From NCBI GenBank assembly GCA_964544865.1, contig CAZJDV010000031.1, positions 1 through 24,666 of the forward strand: a stretch of DNA of 24,666 nt, in the 5' to 3' direction. The notes under the pieces are model-generated. The model had not been told where the DNA came from and ran no database searches. It saw nothing but the letters and a program-made list of their open reading frames with translations. The stretch is from CAZJDV01 sp964544865. GTDB lineage: Bacteria > Chloroflexota > Dehalococcoidia > Lucifugimonadales > CAJWER01. The translations under genes were made by a program, and so were the position numbers. Positions 15,775 through 23,032 of the stretch are shown here, one piece after another; position 1 is the first letter of the stretch, and every line of letters starts with the position of its first letter.

Positions 15775-16281
15775 ATGGACGGACCGAGGGCGTGCCGGGA
15801 GGACTTGCTCGACGAGGTCGTCTCGCTGATAAACAGCGAGTTCAGGGCGGGAACAGACCAGGACATCCAGACCGACTACCCGCTCATTTTCAATCGGGCC
15901 GGGCTGGAGCACATGCGGATAACTGGGGTAGACGGCCGTGTCATCGCCCACGCACCGGTCGCTCCCCGCGAGGTCCGCACCGGAGGCGACGGCTTCACTA
16001 TCGGCATCATCAGCCTCACGGTCACACGCCCGGGCTACCCCCACCGGGGCTACGGCACTGCCTGTCTGCGGGACTGCGTCCGGATCATGGAGGAGCACGG
16101 GTGGCCGGTATCCGTGCTCTGGACTCAAGAGCGGACGTTCCCCTTCTACCAGAACTCGGGCTGGGAGGCGATGGGGTCCCAGGACAGCGGTGGGCCTGCC
16201 GCACTACCCGCCGTGTTGCCGCGCCGCCGTTTCATGGGAAGCTGCGAAGAAAACGAGCCCTTGCGTCCCCGCGCCCGCTGA
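15775..16281 (+). CDS. GNAT family N-acetyltransferase
   Basis: This 168-residue protein starts at ATG 15775, chosen because AAGGAG lies eight bases upstream. It probably transfers acetyl from acetyl-CoA to an amine; the acceptor is unknown. Motif A is clear: 'FTIGIISLTVTRPGYPHRGYGTACLRDCV', with the pyrophosphate-binding R/G-x-x-G pattern at R91-G94. It is followed by 'PVSVLWTQERTFPFYQNSGWEAMG' (motif B: the 'FYQNSGW' helix and strand). The N-terminal part 'LLDEVVSLINSEFR' is a typical alpha1-alpha2 start. The upstream FAD-oxidoreductase remnant is in the same frame with no stop between, so a fused product is possible but is an accident of decay. Confidence 0.75.
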   Translation: MDGPRACREDLLDEVVSLINSEFRAGTDQDIQTDYPLIFNRAGLEHMRITGVDGRVIAHAPVAPREVRTGGDGFTIGIISLTVTRPGYPHRGYGTACLRDCVRIMEEHGWPVSVLWTQERTFPFYQNSGWEAMGSQDSGGPAALPAVLPRRRFMGSCEENEPLRPRAR

Positions 16282-16397
16282 GTATTCATGTCGTCCAACG
16301 TTGATATACTTGGCGACGCTGGCCCAGGCGTGCACCCGATCTCACAGGACGGCGGCCCGCGCCAGACGAATTGAACGTTTTCTCAAGGAGGAGTCTC

Positions 16398-16823
16398 ATG
16401 ACAGGCGTTGCGGAGATGCTCGAGACGTTGCGGGAGAATCGAAGACGAGTACTCGAACTGCTGCAAGATGTAGCCGACGAACAGATGCTGGTAACGTCTA
16501 AATGGCGCGATCGAACGGTGGATGTCCGTTTTTTCTTCTACCGGCTTGTCGCCCACCAGGTCGAGCACACCGTCCACCTGTCGAAGACCCTCCATGGGCT
16601 GGGCGTCGCCCAGAGCGAAGCCGGACTGATTTTGAGCAATATTCAGGCTGCACGGGGAGAGCTGGAAGGGATGCTTGTCGGACTGACCGACGAGGATCTG
16701 GACAGGGTTCCCGCGGAGGGCGAATGGCCGGCCCGAAAGGTACTGGAGCACATAATGGAGGCCGAGGAGTCATACACCCGGCGAATCGAGAACGCGCTCG
16801 AGGACTCGAAGACCTCGGACTGA
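16398..16823 (+). CDS. DinB-superfamily four-helix protein
   Basis: This 141-residue helical protein starts at ATG 16398 directly after AAGGAGGAG. DinB/YfiT-like proteins are metal-binding four-helix bundles. Some act as thiol transferases, others have no known role. Here the likely metal ligands are His in 'VAHQVEHTVHL' (H53, H57 or H60) and in 'LEHIMEAEESYTRRI' (H118), the usual DinB spacing, with the helix start 'MLETLRENRRRVLELLQ' and the 'GEWPARKVLEHI' turn before helix 4. A TATACT at 16305-16310 may serve as its -10. The gene stands between GNAT and the enolase-family gene and is intact. Confidence 0.7.
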   Translation: MTGVAEMLETLRENRRRVLELLQDVADEQMLVTSKWRDRTVDVRFFFYRLVAHQVEHTVHLSKTLHGLGVAQSEAGLILSNIQAARGELEGMLVGLTDEDLDRVPAEGEWPARKVLEHIMEAEESYTRRIENALEDSKTSD

Positions 16824-17028
16824 CCGGCGAGGGGGACACCGGGGAGACCGGAATGCAGACGCGCCCGCCCCTCTCATCTGTAGACATACCCGCGCAGCAG
16901 TCTGCCGCGAGAGTCGCTAACATTGCCTCGCTATGAGATGCAGAGTGCGTCCAAAACGTTGCCGGAGAGACCTGTAGCCTACGCCGGCGGAGTCCGATTA
17001 ACAGTATGACGACAGGAGTGCTATCGGA

Positions 17029-18162
17029 ATGAAACCGACGAAAATCGAAAAGATCGAGACCATCCTCTGGGAGCGATGGCTATTGGTCAGAATCTACTGC
17101 GAGGATGGGACCATCGGGATCGGAGAGGCAGGGGTCCACGGGTGGCAGCGGCCCACCGAGACGATGATACGAAGCTGCGAGCCGTACCTTGTAGGCGAAG
17201 ACCCGGCCAGGATCGAGCACCACTTTCAGTTCCTCTATCGCAACTCCCATTTCATGGGCTCTGTGATAAGTGGCGCACTGTCCGCTATAGACGTCGCGCT
17301 CTGGGACATCAAAGGCAAGCGGCTTGGCGTGCCGATCTACGAGCTCATGGGCGGCAAGACCCGCGACAAGGTACGCTGCTATATCCATGTGAACGGAAAT
17401 ACGCCGGAGGCGCTCGCGAAAGACGCCAAGAAAGCGGTCGCAGAGGGATTCACTGCCATCCGGTTCAGCGCGTTCACACCCGAGTTCTGGCTTCATCGGT
17501 CGTACTCGGAGTGGACGAGTGCGGCGCTGGCCCGAGTGACCGCCGTGAGGGAGGAAGTGGGGAATGACATAGACATCTGCGTCGAGATCCACCGGGAGAT
17601 GAACCCGGCCGAGTCGATCGCATTCGGCCGCCGATTGGAGCCTCTGCATCCTTTTTTCTACGAGGACCCGATGTTGCCGGACAGCCCCGCGCTGATGGCC
17701 GAGATCAAGCAGCTATGCAATCTTCCGATAGCCACGGGGGAGAGGTTCACGACCATATTCGAATTCCAACAGTTGCTGGAGAACCGGGGATGTGCATATG
17801 TTCGACCAGACGTGTGTCTGTGCGGCGGGCTGTCAGGTTCGAAGAAGGTGGCGGCGATGGCAGAGGCGCAACATGTGAAGGTGATTCCCCACAACCCTCT
17901 TAGCCCGGTCAGCACAGCGGCCTGCGTTCAGCTCGATGCTTGCATACCGAACTTCGCCCTACAGGAGTACACAGGGGAGTCCGAACCGCCAAAGAGCGAA
18001 TTGCTGGTTGAGCCGCTAGAGTTGGTGGATGGTTATCTGGTGGTGCCTGACGGTCCGGGGCTGGGAGTGGAACTCAACGAAGCGGCGATCGCGAAATACC
18101 CGTTCAAGGACAAGATTATCGAGACCCCCATCGCGCAAGACGGTTCGGTCGCTGATCGCTAG
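17029..18162 (+). CDS. Enolase-superfamily sugar-acid dehydratase (D-galactonate dehydratase-like)
   Basis: An intact 377-residue protein with ATG 17029 and AGGAG upstream. It abstracts a proton next to a carboxylate and likely dehydrates an aldonic acid to a 2-keto-3-deoxy acid, with Mg2+. The N-terminal capping domain (1-110) has 'SAIDVALWDIKGKRLGVPIYELMGG'. The barrel has metal ligands E186 ('CVEIHRE'), E212 ('FYEDP') and E238 ('ATGERF'), with the likely acid/base pair H188 and H288 ('IPHNPLSPVSTAAC') and D261 ('RPDVCLCGG'). The EIH plus HNPLSP pattern is that of the galactonate/mannonate dehydratase branch of the mandelate-racemase subgroup. The exact sugar acid cannot be fixed. The convergent LysR gene starting at 19122 may regulate sugar-acid genes. 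Confidence 0.85.
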   Translation: MKPTKIEKIETILWERWLLVRIYCEDGTIGIGEAGVHGWQRPTETMIRSCEPYLVGEDPARIEHHFQFLYRNSHFMGSVISGALSAIDVALWDIKGKRLGVPIYELMGGKTRDKVRCYIHVNGNTPEALAKDAKKAVAEGFTAIRFSAFTPEFWLHRSYSEWTSAALARVTAVREEVGNDIDICVEIHREMNPAESIAFGRRLEPLHPFFYEDPMLPDSPALMAEIKQLCNLPIATGERFTTIFEFQQLLENRGCAYVRPDVCLCGGLSGSKKVAAMAEAQHVKVIPHNPLSPVSTAACVQLDACIPNFALQEYTGESEPPKSELLVEPLELVDGYLVVPDGPGLGVELNEAAIAKYPFKDKIIETPIAQDGSVADR

Positions 18163-18183
18163 AAGTTCTCTTCTGGCCGGGCG

Positions 18184-19122
18184 TCAGCGTCCGGACGGCA
18201 TGAGCGACAGGGAGTTCTTCATCTCTTCGATAAAGCTCATGGCGGGCGTGGAGAGGGTCTTGCCCCTCAGGGTCACAATGCCCGCCGGCTCGACGGGCAG
18301 CAGGTTGGCCAGACTCACGATACCAAGGGTGCTCTCGTCCTCCGGCTCTATGGCCAGACGCGGCCCGACGGACACACCCATACCTACCGCGACGTAACGC
18401 TTGACCATGTCCATGCTGTCGAGCTCCACCACGATCTCGTAGCTCAGCCCTCTTCGCTGAAACTCCTCCTCTAGCATCTTGCTGGTATGCGTTTCCCGCC
18501 TCCGCAGTATCAGCGGCCACCGCGCGATCTGGTCAAGGGACGTCAGCGGAGTCTCCAATAAGGGATGGCCGAGCGGCGCGATGAGCACCCTCTCCGAGGT
18601 GAAAATTGGGACGAAGTCGAAGTCCCAGTACCTCTCCGGGGCCGGCGTCAGCCCAAGATCCGCCAACCCGCCGGCGACCATGTCCAGTACCTCCCCAATG
18701 AGCCCGGACCTGATCCGGAGACGAGCATGGGGATGTCTGCGCAGAAAGACCCTGACCGCCCGTAGCAGGGCGTGAGAAACGATGTCGTGGGTCGACGCTA
18801 TGGTCACCGGCGCATTCCGCTCGACAGCCGACGCCATTGTCGCCAGGGCGTCTATTCCATCAACTAGAGGCGTCGCCAGCCCCGCCAGCGCGCCCCCCGA
18901 CGGTGTGAGCTGGATGGGCCTCCTGATCCTGTCGAAAAGCACCGTCCCCATCTTCTCTTCCAGCCTCTTGATGTGGGTCGATACCGTCGGCTGCCCGATG
19001 CCGAGGTGGTCCGCCGCCTTTGAGATGCTCTTGAGTTTCGCCGCCGCCACGAAGCTCCTCAACTCCTGCAGATGAAGGGACGGCGCCCCCTTTTTCTCAG
19101 TATTGAGTAACATAATACTCAT
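18184..19122 (-). CDS. LysR-type transcriptional regulator
   Basis: This 312-residue regulator has a winged helix-turn-helix at about 17-75 ('LQELRSFVAAAKLKSISKAADHLGIGQPTVSTHIKRLEEKMGTVLFDR') and a two-lobed effector domain ('APVTIASTHDIVSHALLRAVRVFLRRHPHARLRI', 'GLADLGLTPAPE', 'VAVGMGVSVGP'). It binds DNA as a tetramer and responds to a small ligand, unknown here. Start choice is uncertain: ATG 19122 or ATG 19113, neither with a clear ribosome site. A T-N11-A type inverted repeat overlaps these start codons, suggesting self-repression. Likely targets are the neighbouring enolase, CoA-transferase or MFS genes, by proximity only. The frame is clean. Confidence 0.9.
   Translation of the reverse strand: MSIMLLNTEKKGAPSLHLQELRSFVAAAKLKSISKAADHLGIGQPTVSTHIKRLEEKMGTVLFDRIRRPIQLTPSGGALAGLATPLVDGIDALATMASAVERNAPVTIASTHDIVSHALLRAVRVFLRRHPHARLRIRSGLIGEVLDMVAGGLADLGLTPAPERYWDFDFVPIFTSERVLIAPLGHPLLETPLTSLDQIARWPLILRRRETHTSKMLEEEFQRRGLSYEIVVELDSMDMVKRYVAVGMGVSVGPRLAIEPEDESTLGIVSLANLLPVEPAGIVTLRGKTLSTPAMSFIEEMKNSLSLMPSGR
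19099..19119. promoter_or_regulatory. LysR-type inverted repeat at the LysR gene start
   Basis: AGTATT (19099-19104) and AATACT (19114-19119) are perfect 6-bp arms separated by nine bases, containing ATT-N9-AAT, i.e. the T-N11-A core of LysR binding sites. It overlaps both candidate ATG codons of the adjacent regulator. Confidence 0.45.
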
Positions 19123-19230
19123 TATTACACAATATGCATTTGCCTGATGTTACCACTCGTCGATGATGGTATTCATGGAACAAGTCGAATCGAATTTCCT
19201 GAATCGCAGAGCGAAGAAATGGAGGACACG

Positions 19231-19365
19231 ATGATCGCAAGGATACTCAAGAGCATACACCTGGACTTTGGCGGCGGCGCATCTGGATTCGATCGGTACT
19301 TCCAGAATATTCAGAGCCCGAATCGAACGGGCACACCTTCCCGCGAGGAAGCCAGAGCCGACTAA
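19231..19365 (+). CDS. Possible small protein, 44 aa
   Basis: ATG 19231 sits behind GGAGGACAC, a good ribosome site and spacing. The frame gives a 44-residue product beginning 'MIARILKSIHLDFGGG' and ending 'TPSREEARAD', with a hydrophobic start, a central 'GFDRYFQNI' and a polar end. A longer version could start at 19219 or 19147. No family is recognised. The good ribosome site and its position after the LysR promoter region are the only support. It could be chance. Confidence 0.35.
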   Translation: MIARILKSIHLDFGGGASGFDRYFQNIQSPNRTGTPSREEARAD

Positions 19366-19440
19366 CTGGCACGACCACGGATCCGGTAGTGGCAGGGAGC
19401 CTTTGAGCTGACACTAAGGTCTGCCGCTGCATTCCCCTTC

Positions 19441-19471
19441 CCAGGGCCCTGATGCGGAATCGGGGCCCTGG
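19441..19471. terminator. GC-rich hairpin, possible terminator
   Basis: CCAGGGCCC (19441-19449) and GGGCCCTGG (19463-19471) form a perfect 9-bp stem with a 13-base loop. It lies after the small ORF and just past the 3' end of the CoA-transferase gene. No strong T run follows on either strand, so intrinsic termination is doubtful. Confidence 0.35.
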
Positions 19472-19541
19472 ATTCGTTCCTGGCCTACAGTTCGTCTGAA
19501 GTCGGGCCGGCAGGGTCGCAGCGTTTGTTTCCCCGTAGGCG

Positions 19542-20759
19542 CTAGAGGGCTCCGTCCCGGCGCCAAGAGGCGATCTCGTCGTCAGAGGCGTCTGCGTACT
19601 CTCGCAGCACCTGATCGGTGTGCTCTCCCAGCGCGGGACCCAGTCGATGGGTGGCCTTCATGTCGCCGATCTTGATGGGGCTGGCGAGCTGGCGTATGGT
19701 CCCCAGCTCGGGATGGTCCATCTCCAGCACCATACCATCCTCGGCCACCTGGGGATCTCGAAGGGCCTCCTCCACGGAGTTGACCGGCGCGCACGGCACC
19801 TGGCCCGTGAGCATCGCGAGCCACTCCCCGGTGGTCCTCTTGCGGGATAGGTCCTTTAGAATCGGGCCGAGCACTTCGCGGTTCTCCAGCCGGCCGGCGA
19901 AGGTGTCGAACCTAGGGTCCTCCGCCAGCTCCGGCGAGCCCATGATCGACACGAGGTTCCGATAGAACTTCTCCTTGGCGCACATGACCACGAGCCACCC
20001 GTCTTTCGTAGGCAGCACCTGAGAGGGCACCTGGGACGGGTGGGAGGAGTCCGGCCAGCGCCGAGGCTCATACCCCTTCGTGAGGTGCCAGGCCCCAAGG
20101 TAGCTCAGGTGTGCGATGGCGTTGTCGAACAGGCTGACGTCTACGTCGCACCCCCGCCCGGACTCGCGGGCCCCGAGTATGGCGCTGACCATGCCGAGGG
20201 CGGCCATCACGCCCCCGCTGTAGTCCACCAACGAGAGCCCGGATTTCTGAGGCGGAGAATCGGGCTCGCCCGTGATGCTCATCCAGCCGGCATACGCCTG
20301 CATCGTATAGTCATAGCCAGGCTCGCCCGCCCGGGCGCCGCGCCTCCCGAAAGCCGAGAGGGAGCAGCATACGATTGACGGGTTCACCGGCCCGAGACTC
20401 GGGTAGTCGAGACCAAGCTTCGAGGGCAGGTCGCCCCGCAGGTTGTTGAAAACGGCATCGCTGACCTTCACCAGCCTGTGCAGTATGGCCTTCGATTGGG
20501 GATGGCGCAGGTTCAACGTGATGCTCTTCTTGTTCCTGTTGAAGCTCTGGAAATACACGCTGTCCTGGTCGGCCGTATAGGGCGGCACATACCGGGCCAC
20601 ATCCCCGCCCGTCCCGGGGTTCTCCAGCTTGATAATCTCGGCTCCGAGATCGGCCAAGAACATCGTCCCCCACGGCCCGGCGCCGTACTGCTCGACGGCG
20701 ATTATCCTGACACCTTCCAGGGGCTGCCGGGCTTTGCGACCGGGCTTGCCTGTCGACAT
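19542..20759 (-). CDS. CaiB/BaiF (class III) CoA-transferase
   Basis: An intact 405-residue protein with ATG 20759 preceded by AGGAGGT (20770-20764). Class III CoA-transferases move CoA between carboxylic acids (for example formyl-, succinyl- or carnitinyl-CoA). Visible features are 'LEGVRIIAVEQYGAGPWGTMFLADLGAEIIKLE' at the N-terminus (CoA/ADP-binding fold), 'SFNRNKKSITLNLRHPQ' and 'GLDYPSLGPVNPSIVCCSLSAFG'. The catalytic Asp is at about 150 in 'GEPGYDYTMQAYAG', followed by 'SGGVMAALGMVSAILGARESGRG' and a C-terminal lid. The donor and acceptor cannot be named. It is transcribed alone, away from the MFS gene. SAR202-like Chloroflexota often carry many CaiB paralogs (general knowledge). Confidence 0.9.
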   Translation of the reverse strand: MSTGKPGRKARQPLEGVRIIAVEQYGAGPWGTMFLADLGAEIIKLENPGTGGDVARYVPPYTADQDSVYFQSFNRNKKSITLNLRHPQSKAILHRLVKVSDAVFNNLRGDLPSKLGLDYPSLGPVNPSIVCCSLSAFGRRGARAGEPGYDYTMQAYAGWMSITGEPDSPPQKSGLSLVDYSGGVMAALGMVSAILGARESGRGCDVDVSLFDNAIAHLSYLGAWHLTKGYEPRRWPDSSHPSQVPSQVLPTKDGWLVVMCAKEKFYRNLVSIMGSPELAEDPRFDTFAGRLENREVLGPILKDLSRKRTTGEWLAMLTGQVPCAPVNSVEEALRDPQVAEDGMVLEMDHPELGTIRQLASPIKIGDMKATHRLGPALGEHTDQVLREYADASDDEIASWRRDGAL

Positions 20760-21320
20760 GAGGACCTCCTGTGTATCTGCACCGGTGCGCGTTCAGTCGC
20801 TCGCCCTGTCTCCGCCACGCCTGACCCCGGATGATTAGCTTGGGATTAGTCACGAAGCCGTGCCCGAAAGCCAGGGGCGAAGGCCATCTCAGCGACGTCG
20901 CGAGGGACGCACATTCAAGCCTAATTCTCAAGCACGACCCGCACGAAACTTTCGTCCATGCCGCACCTCCGTGCCGGAGGCGTGCCACGCCCCGATATGA
21001 CCCATTGCGGCGAGGCATGGCGCACTTCGCGGAGACTCCCCCAAGGGCTGGAACGCCGAGGATTGTAGCACACATCTTGAAAGGCGATTGGGACCGCCGG
21101 TCGAGGGAAACATGCTTATCCAAACGTACTGTTGTACAATGTGCTGACTCAAACCCAACGCAAGGGCACCACGGACTCGATCGCCACGTACTCCTCTGTA
21201 GATCAGCAAGAACCACCGGCCACAGGCCTCGCCATGGCAGGCTTTGGCCGCCGCGTGGCCGACGGCTGCCGGCACACCATCCTCCGGGTCTGCCCGTTGT
21301 CAGTTCGGTGGCGGGACCTC
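20760..21320. other. 561-base divergent intergenic region, CoA-transferase / MFS
   Basis: No gene is supported here; long open frames across it have no family features. TACAAT at 21135-21140, within a TTGTACAA palindrome, could be a -10 for the MFS gene, but no good -35 is found. A 16-base word (21073-21088) is shared with 8593-8608. An imperfect GCACCTCC / GGAGGCGTGC hairpin lies near 20962. Confidence 0.4.
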
Positions 21321-21341
21321 ATGCGAACAGTACCCTCCTAG

Positions 21342-22580
21342 TTGCGCACACCCAAGACCGATCCGGAGCTGGCGCGCGGCCGCGGCAAAGTGGCCTCCAC
21401 CATATTCGTCGCCCACGCCATCAAGCACATCTACAACTCGGGCCACTCGTCGCTGATAATGCCCGAGATCAAGATCGGCCTCCGGCTGAGCCGGGCCCAA
21501 TACGGGTCGCTGGGCACGGCCGGCGCGATCGCGTGGTGGGCGTCGACGATGGTGGCGGGCTATCTCGGCGACAGGTTCACCAACCGGGCCGGCATCATGC
21601 TCGCGGTCGCGCTGGGCCTGATGGGCGGGTCTTTTTTCCTCGCGGGCTTCGCCCCGAACTACACGACCATGCTCGTCGTCATGTTCCTGGCAGGTATCGG
21701 TCCGGCTCTATTTCACCCGCCGGCCATAGGTGAGCTGTCCCGGCGTTTTCCGGACCGCCGCGGATTTGCAGTGTCACTGCACGGCATGGCCGCCAACATC
21801 GGCGAGGTGCTGGGCGCCCCGACCGTCGCGGCTTTCCTGACGTTCATGGTCTGGCGGGACCTGTTGAAGGTCAGCGCGGGCCCCGCTCTGCTCGTGGCGT
21901 TCGCGATCTTGCTCCTGATGCCATCCCGCAAAGGGGAAGCAGGGTCTCATGTGTCCTCGATACGAGGCTACTTCACATCTCTTGTGAGTTTGCTGAACAA
22001 CCGGGTGCTGCTGCTGCTCATCGTCGCAACGGCGCTGCGAAGTGTCGGCGAAGGAGCCGTGGGCGGGTTCCTGTCTCTATATATGAGGGACGACCTGAAC
22101 TACTCCGTTACTACCGTCGCCATCTTCCTCTCGGCGGCCCAGATTGCCGGGGTCGTCTCCCAGCCGGTGATGGGACACCTGTCCGACAAAGTAGGCCGAA
22201 AGCCGGTGCTGGTGACCGGAACCGGGCTCGTCATGCTGTCCGCGTTCGCCCTCAGCGTGGCCCGGTCTGGCGTCCAGCTATTTCTGGCCGTGCTCGTGAA
22301 GGGGGCGTTTTCATTCTCTCTGCACCACATATTCGTCGCGGCGGCACTCGACGCCAGCCGCAGCGTCGCCCAGTCGACGGTGGTCTCGCTCATCTACGGC
22401 GCCGGGTTCCTGGGCACATTCTCACCCTACATCGCGGGCCTGATTTCCGACCACTACGGCATCCACAGTGCGTTCGTGTACGGTGGTTCAGTTTTGATCC
22501 TGCCGACTGTGCTGCTGGCGCTAGCCAGGTTTCCCAGCCCGGCGCCGGTATTGGAGACCGAACCAGAGGGGCGTGATTGA
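21342..22580 (+). CDS. MFS transporter, fosmidomycin-resistance (FSR)-like
   Basis: A 412-residue permease with about 12 membrane helices and the cytoplasmic loop between the two halves ('LLMPSRKGEAGSHVSS'). MFS loop 2-3 motif: 'GYLGDRFTNRAGIML'; its second-half copy: 'GHLSDKVGRKPVLVTG'. 'ALFHPPAIGELSRRFPDRRGFAVSLHGMAANIGEVLG' is typical of the FSR/NarK-like branch, probably a proton-driven exporter or importer of small molecules. The frame opens at a TTG (21342) with no ribosome site. An ATG at 21321 in the same frame is cut off by TAG at 21339-21341, and GTG 21390 is a third option. The start is therefore unsure and may carry a lesion. The TGA stop overlaps the ATG of the next gene. Confidence 0.85.
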   Translation: MRTPKTDPELARGRGKVASTIFVAHAIKHIYNSGHSSLIMPEIKIGLRLSRAQYGSLGTAGAIAWWASTMVAGYLGDRFTNRAGIMLAVALGLMGGSFFLAGFAPNYTTMLVVMFLAGIGPALFHPPAIGELSRRFPDRRGFAVSLHGMAANIGEVLGAPTVAAFLTFMVWRDLLKVSAGPALLVAFAILLLMPSRKGEAGSHVSSIRGYFTSLVSLLNNRVLLLLIVATALRSVGEGAVGGFLSLYMRDDLNYSVTTVAIFLSAAQIAGVVSQPVMGHLSDKVGRKPVLVTGTGLVMLSAFALSVARSGVQLFLAVLVKGAFSFSLHHIFVAAALDASRSVAQSTVVSLIYGAGFLGTFSPYIAGLISDHYGIHSAFVYGGSVLILPTVLLALARFPSPAPVLETEPEGRD

Positions 22581-22909
22581 TGGCCGTCTCCGATGAGTTT
22601 CGGGACCATATCATGGAGATGCTGGGGCCGATTGGGGTCGTGAAGGCCCGGGCGATGTTCGGCGGCTAAGGCGTGTTCGAGAGCGGGGACACGTTCGCGA
22701 TGATGTCCGAATCCGAGCTGTTTTTCAAGGTCGACGACTCGAGCCGGGCCGGATATGAGGAAAACGGCAGCAGGCGCTTTGGCCGGACCCGGTACTTCAG
22801 CGTGCCAGAGCATGTCATCGAAGACGCGACCGAGCTGGAGCGGAGGGCGCTAACCGCCATCGCGGTGGGCCATGCGACCGCGAGAAAAAAGAGCGGGAAG
22901 AAGGGCTGA
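22580..22909 (+). pseudogene. TfoX N-terminal-domain protein with in-frame ochre stop
   Basis: ATG 22580 overlaps the MFS stop (TGATG), so the gene is translationally coupled. The frame reads 'MAVSDEFRDHIMEMLGPIGVVKARAMFGG*GVFESGDTFAMM', then 'SELFFKVDDSSRAGYEENGSRRF', 'RYFSVPEHVIEDATELERRALTAIAVGHATARKKSG' and stops at 22907-22909. This is a complete 109-residue TfoX-N type domain ('MFGGYGVF...LFFKVD') except that the conserved Tyr of MFGGYG is TAA (22667-22669), one base from TAC or TAT. TfoX-N proteins are small cytosolic proteins; the competence role known from Haemophilus TfoX need not apply. A restart downstream at an ATG near 22701 would lack the first strand. Confidence 0.8.
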
Positions 22910-23032
22910 CGCCGAGCTCACGCCTCCACGCACTCTGGGAAGTCGAATGCAGCGAGACCCGAAGGATACGATCAAGGCCCTGGCGGCGCTCGCAGTGGCG
23001 CCGGCCAAGTCCTTGGACACGCAGGCGGGACG

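Larger units (their letters stand above)
19123..19541. other. 419-base region between LysR and CoA-transferase genes
   Basis: AT-rich near 19120-19140 (likely LysR promoter area). It contains a possible 44-codon ORF at 19231-19365 and a GC-rich hairpin at 19441-19471. Nothing else is seen. Confidence 0.5.

Noticed and set aside
15217..16128. 303-codon open frame on the minus strand
   Set aside because: It lies opposite the FAD-oxidoreductase remnant and the GNAT gene, is Arg/Pro-rich and shows no recognisable motif.
18188..18197. CGTCCGGACG palindrome between convergent genes as a terminator
   Set aside because: It lies in the last codons of the LysR gene, has no loop or T run and is probably codon-driven.
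20831..21733. 300-codon open frame on the plus strand before the MFS gene
   Set aside because: Composition is His/Arg/Pro-rich, no motif, and it overlaps the MFS coding region in another frame.
5101..22909. Stop-codon reassignment (TAG or TAA read as sense)
   Set aside because: In-frame stops occur at few sites with different expected residues (Tyr, probably Glu/Gln), TAG and TAA also end intact genes, and frameshifts accompany them; decay or error explains all.
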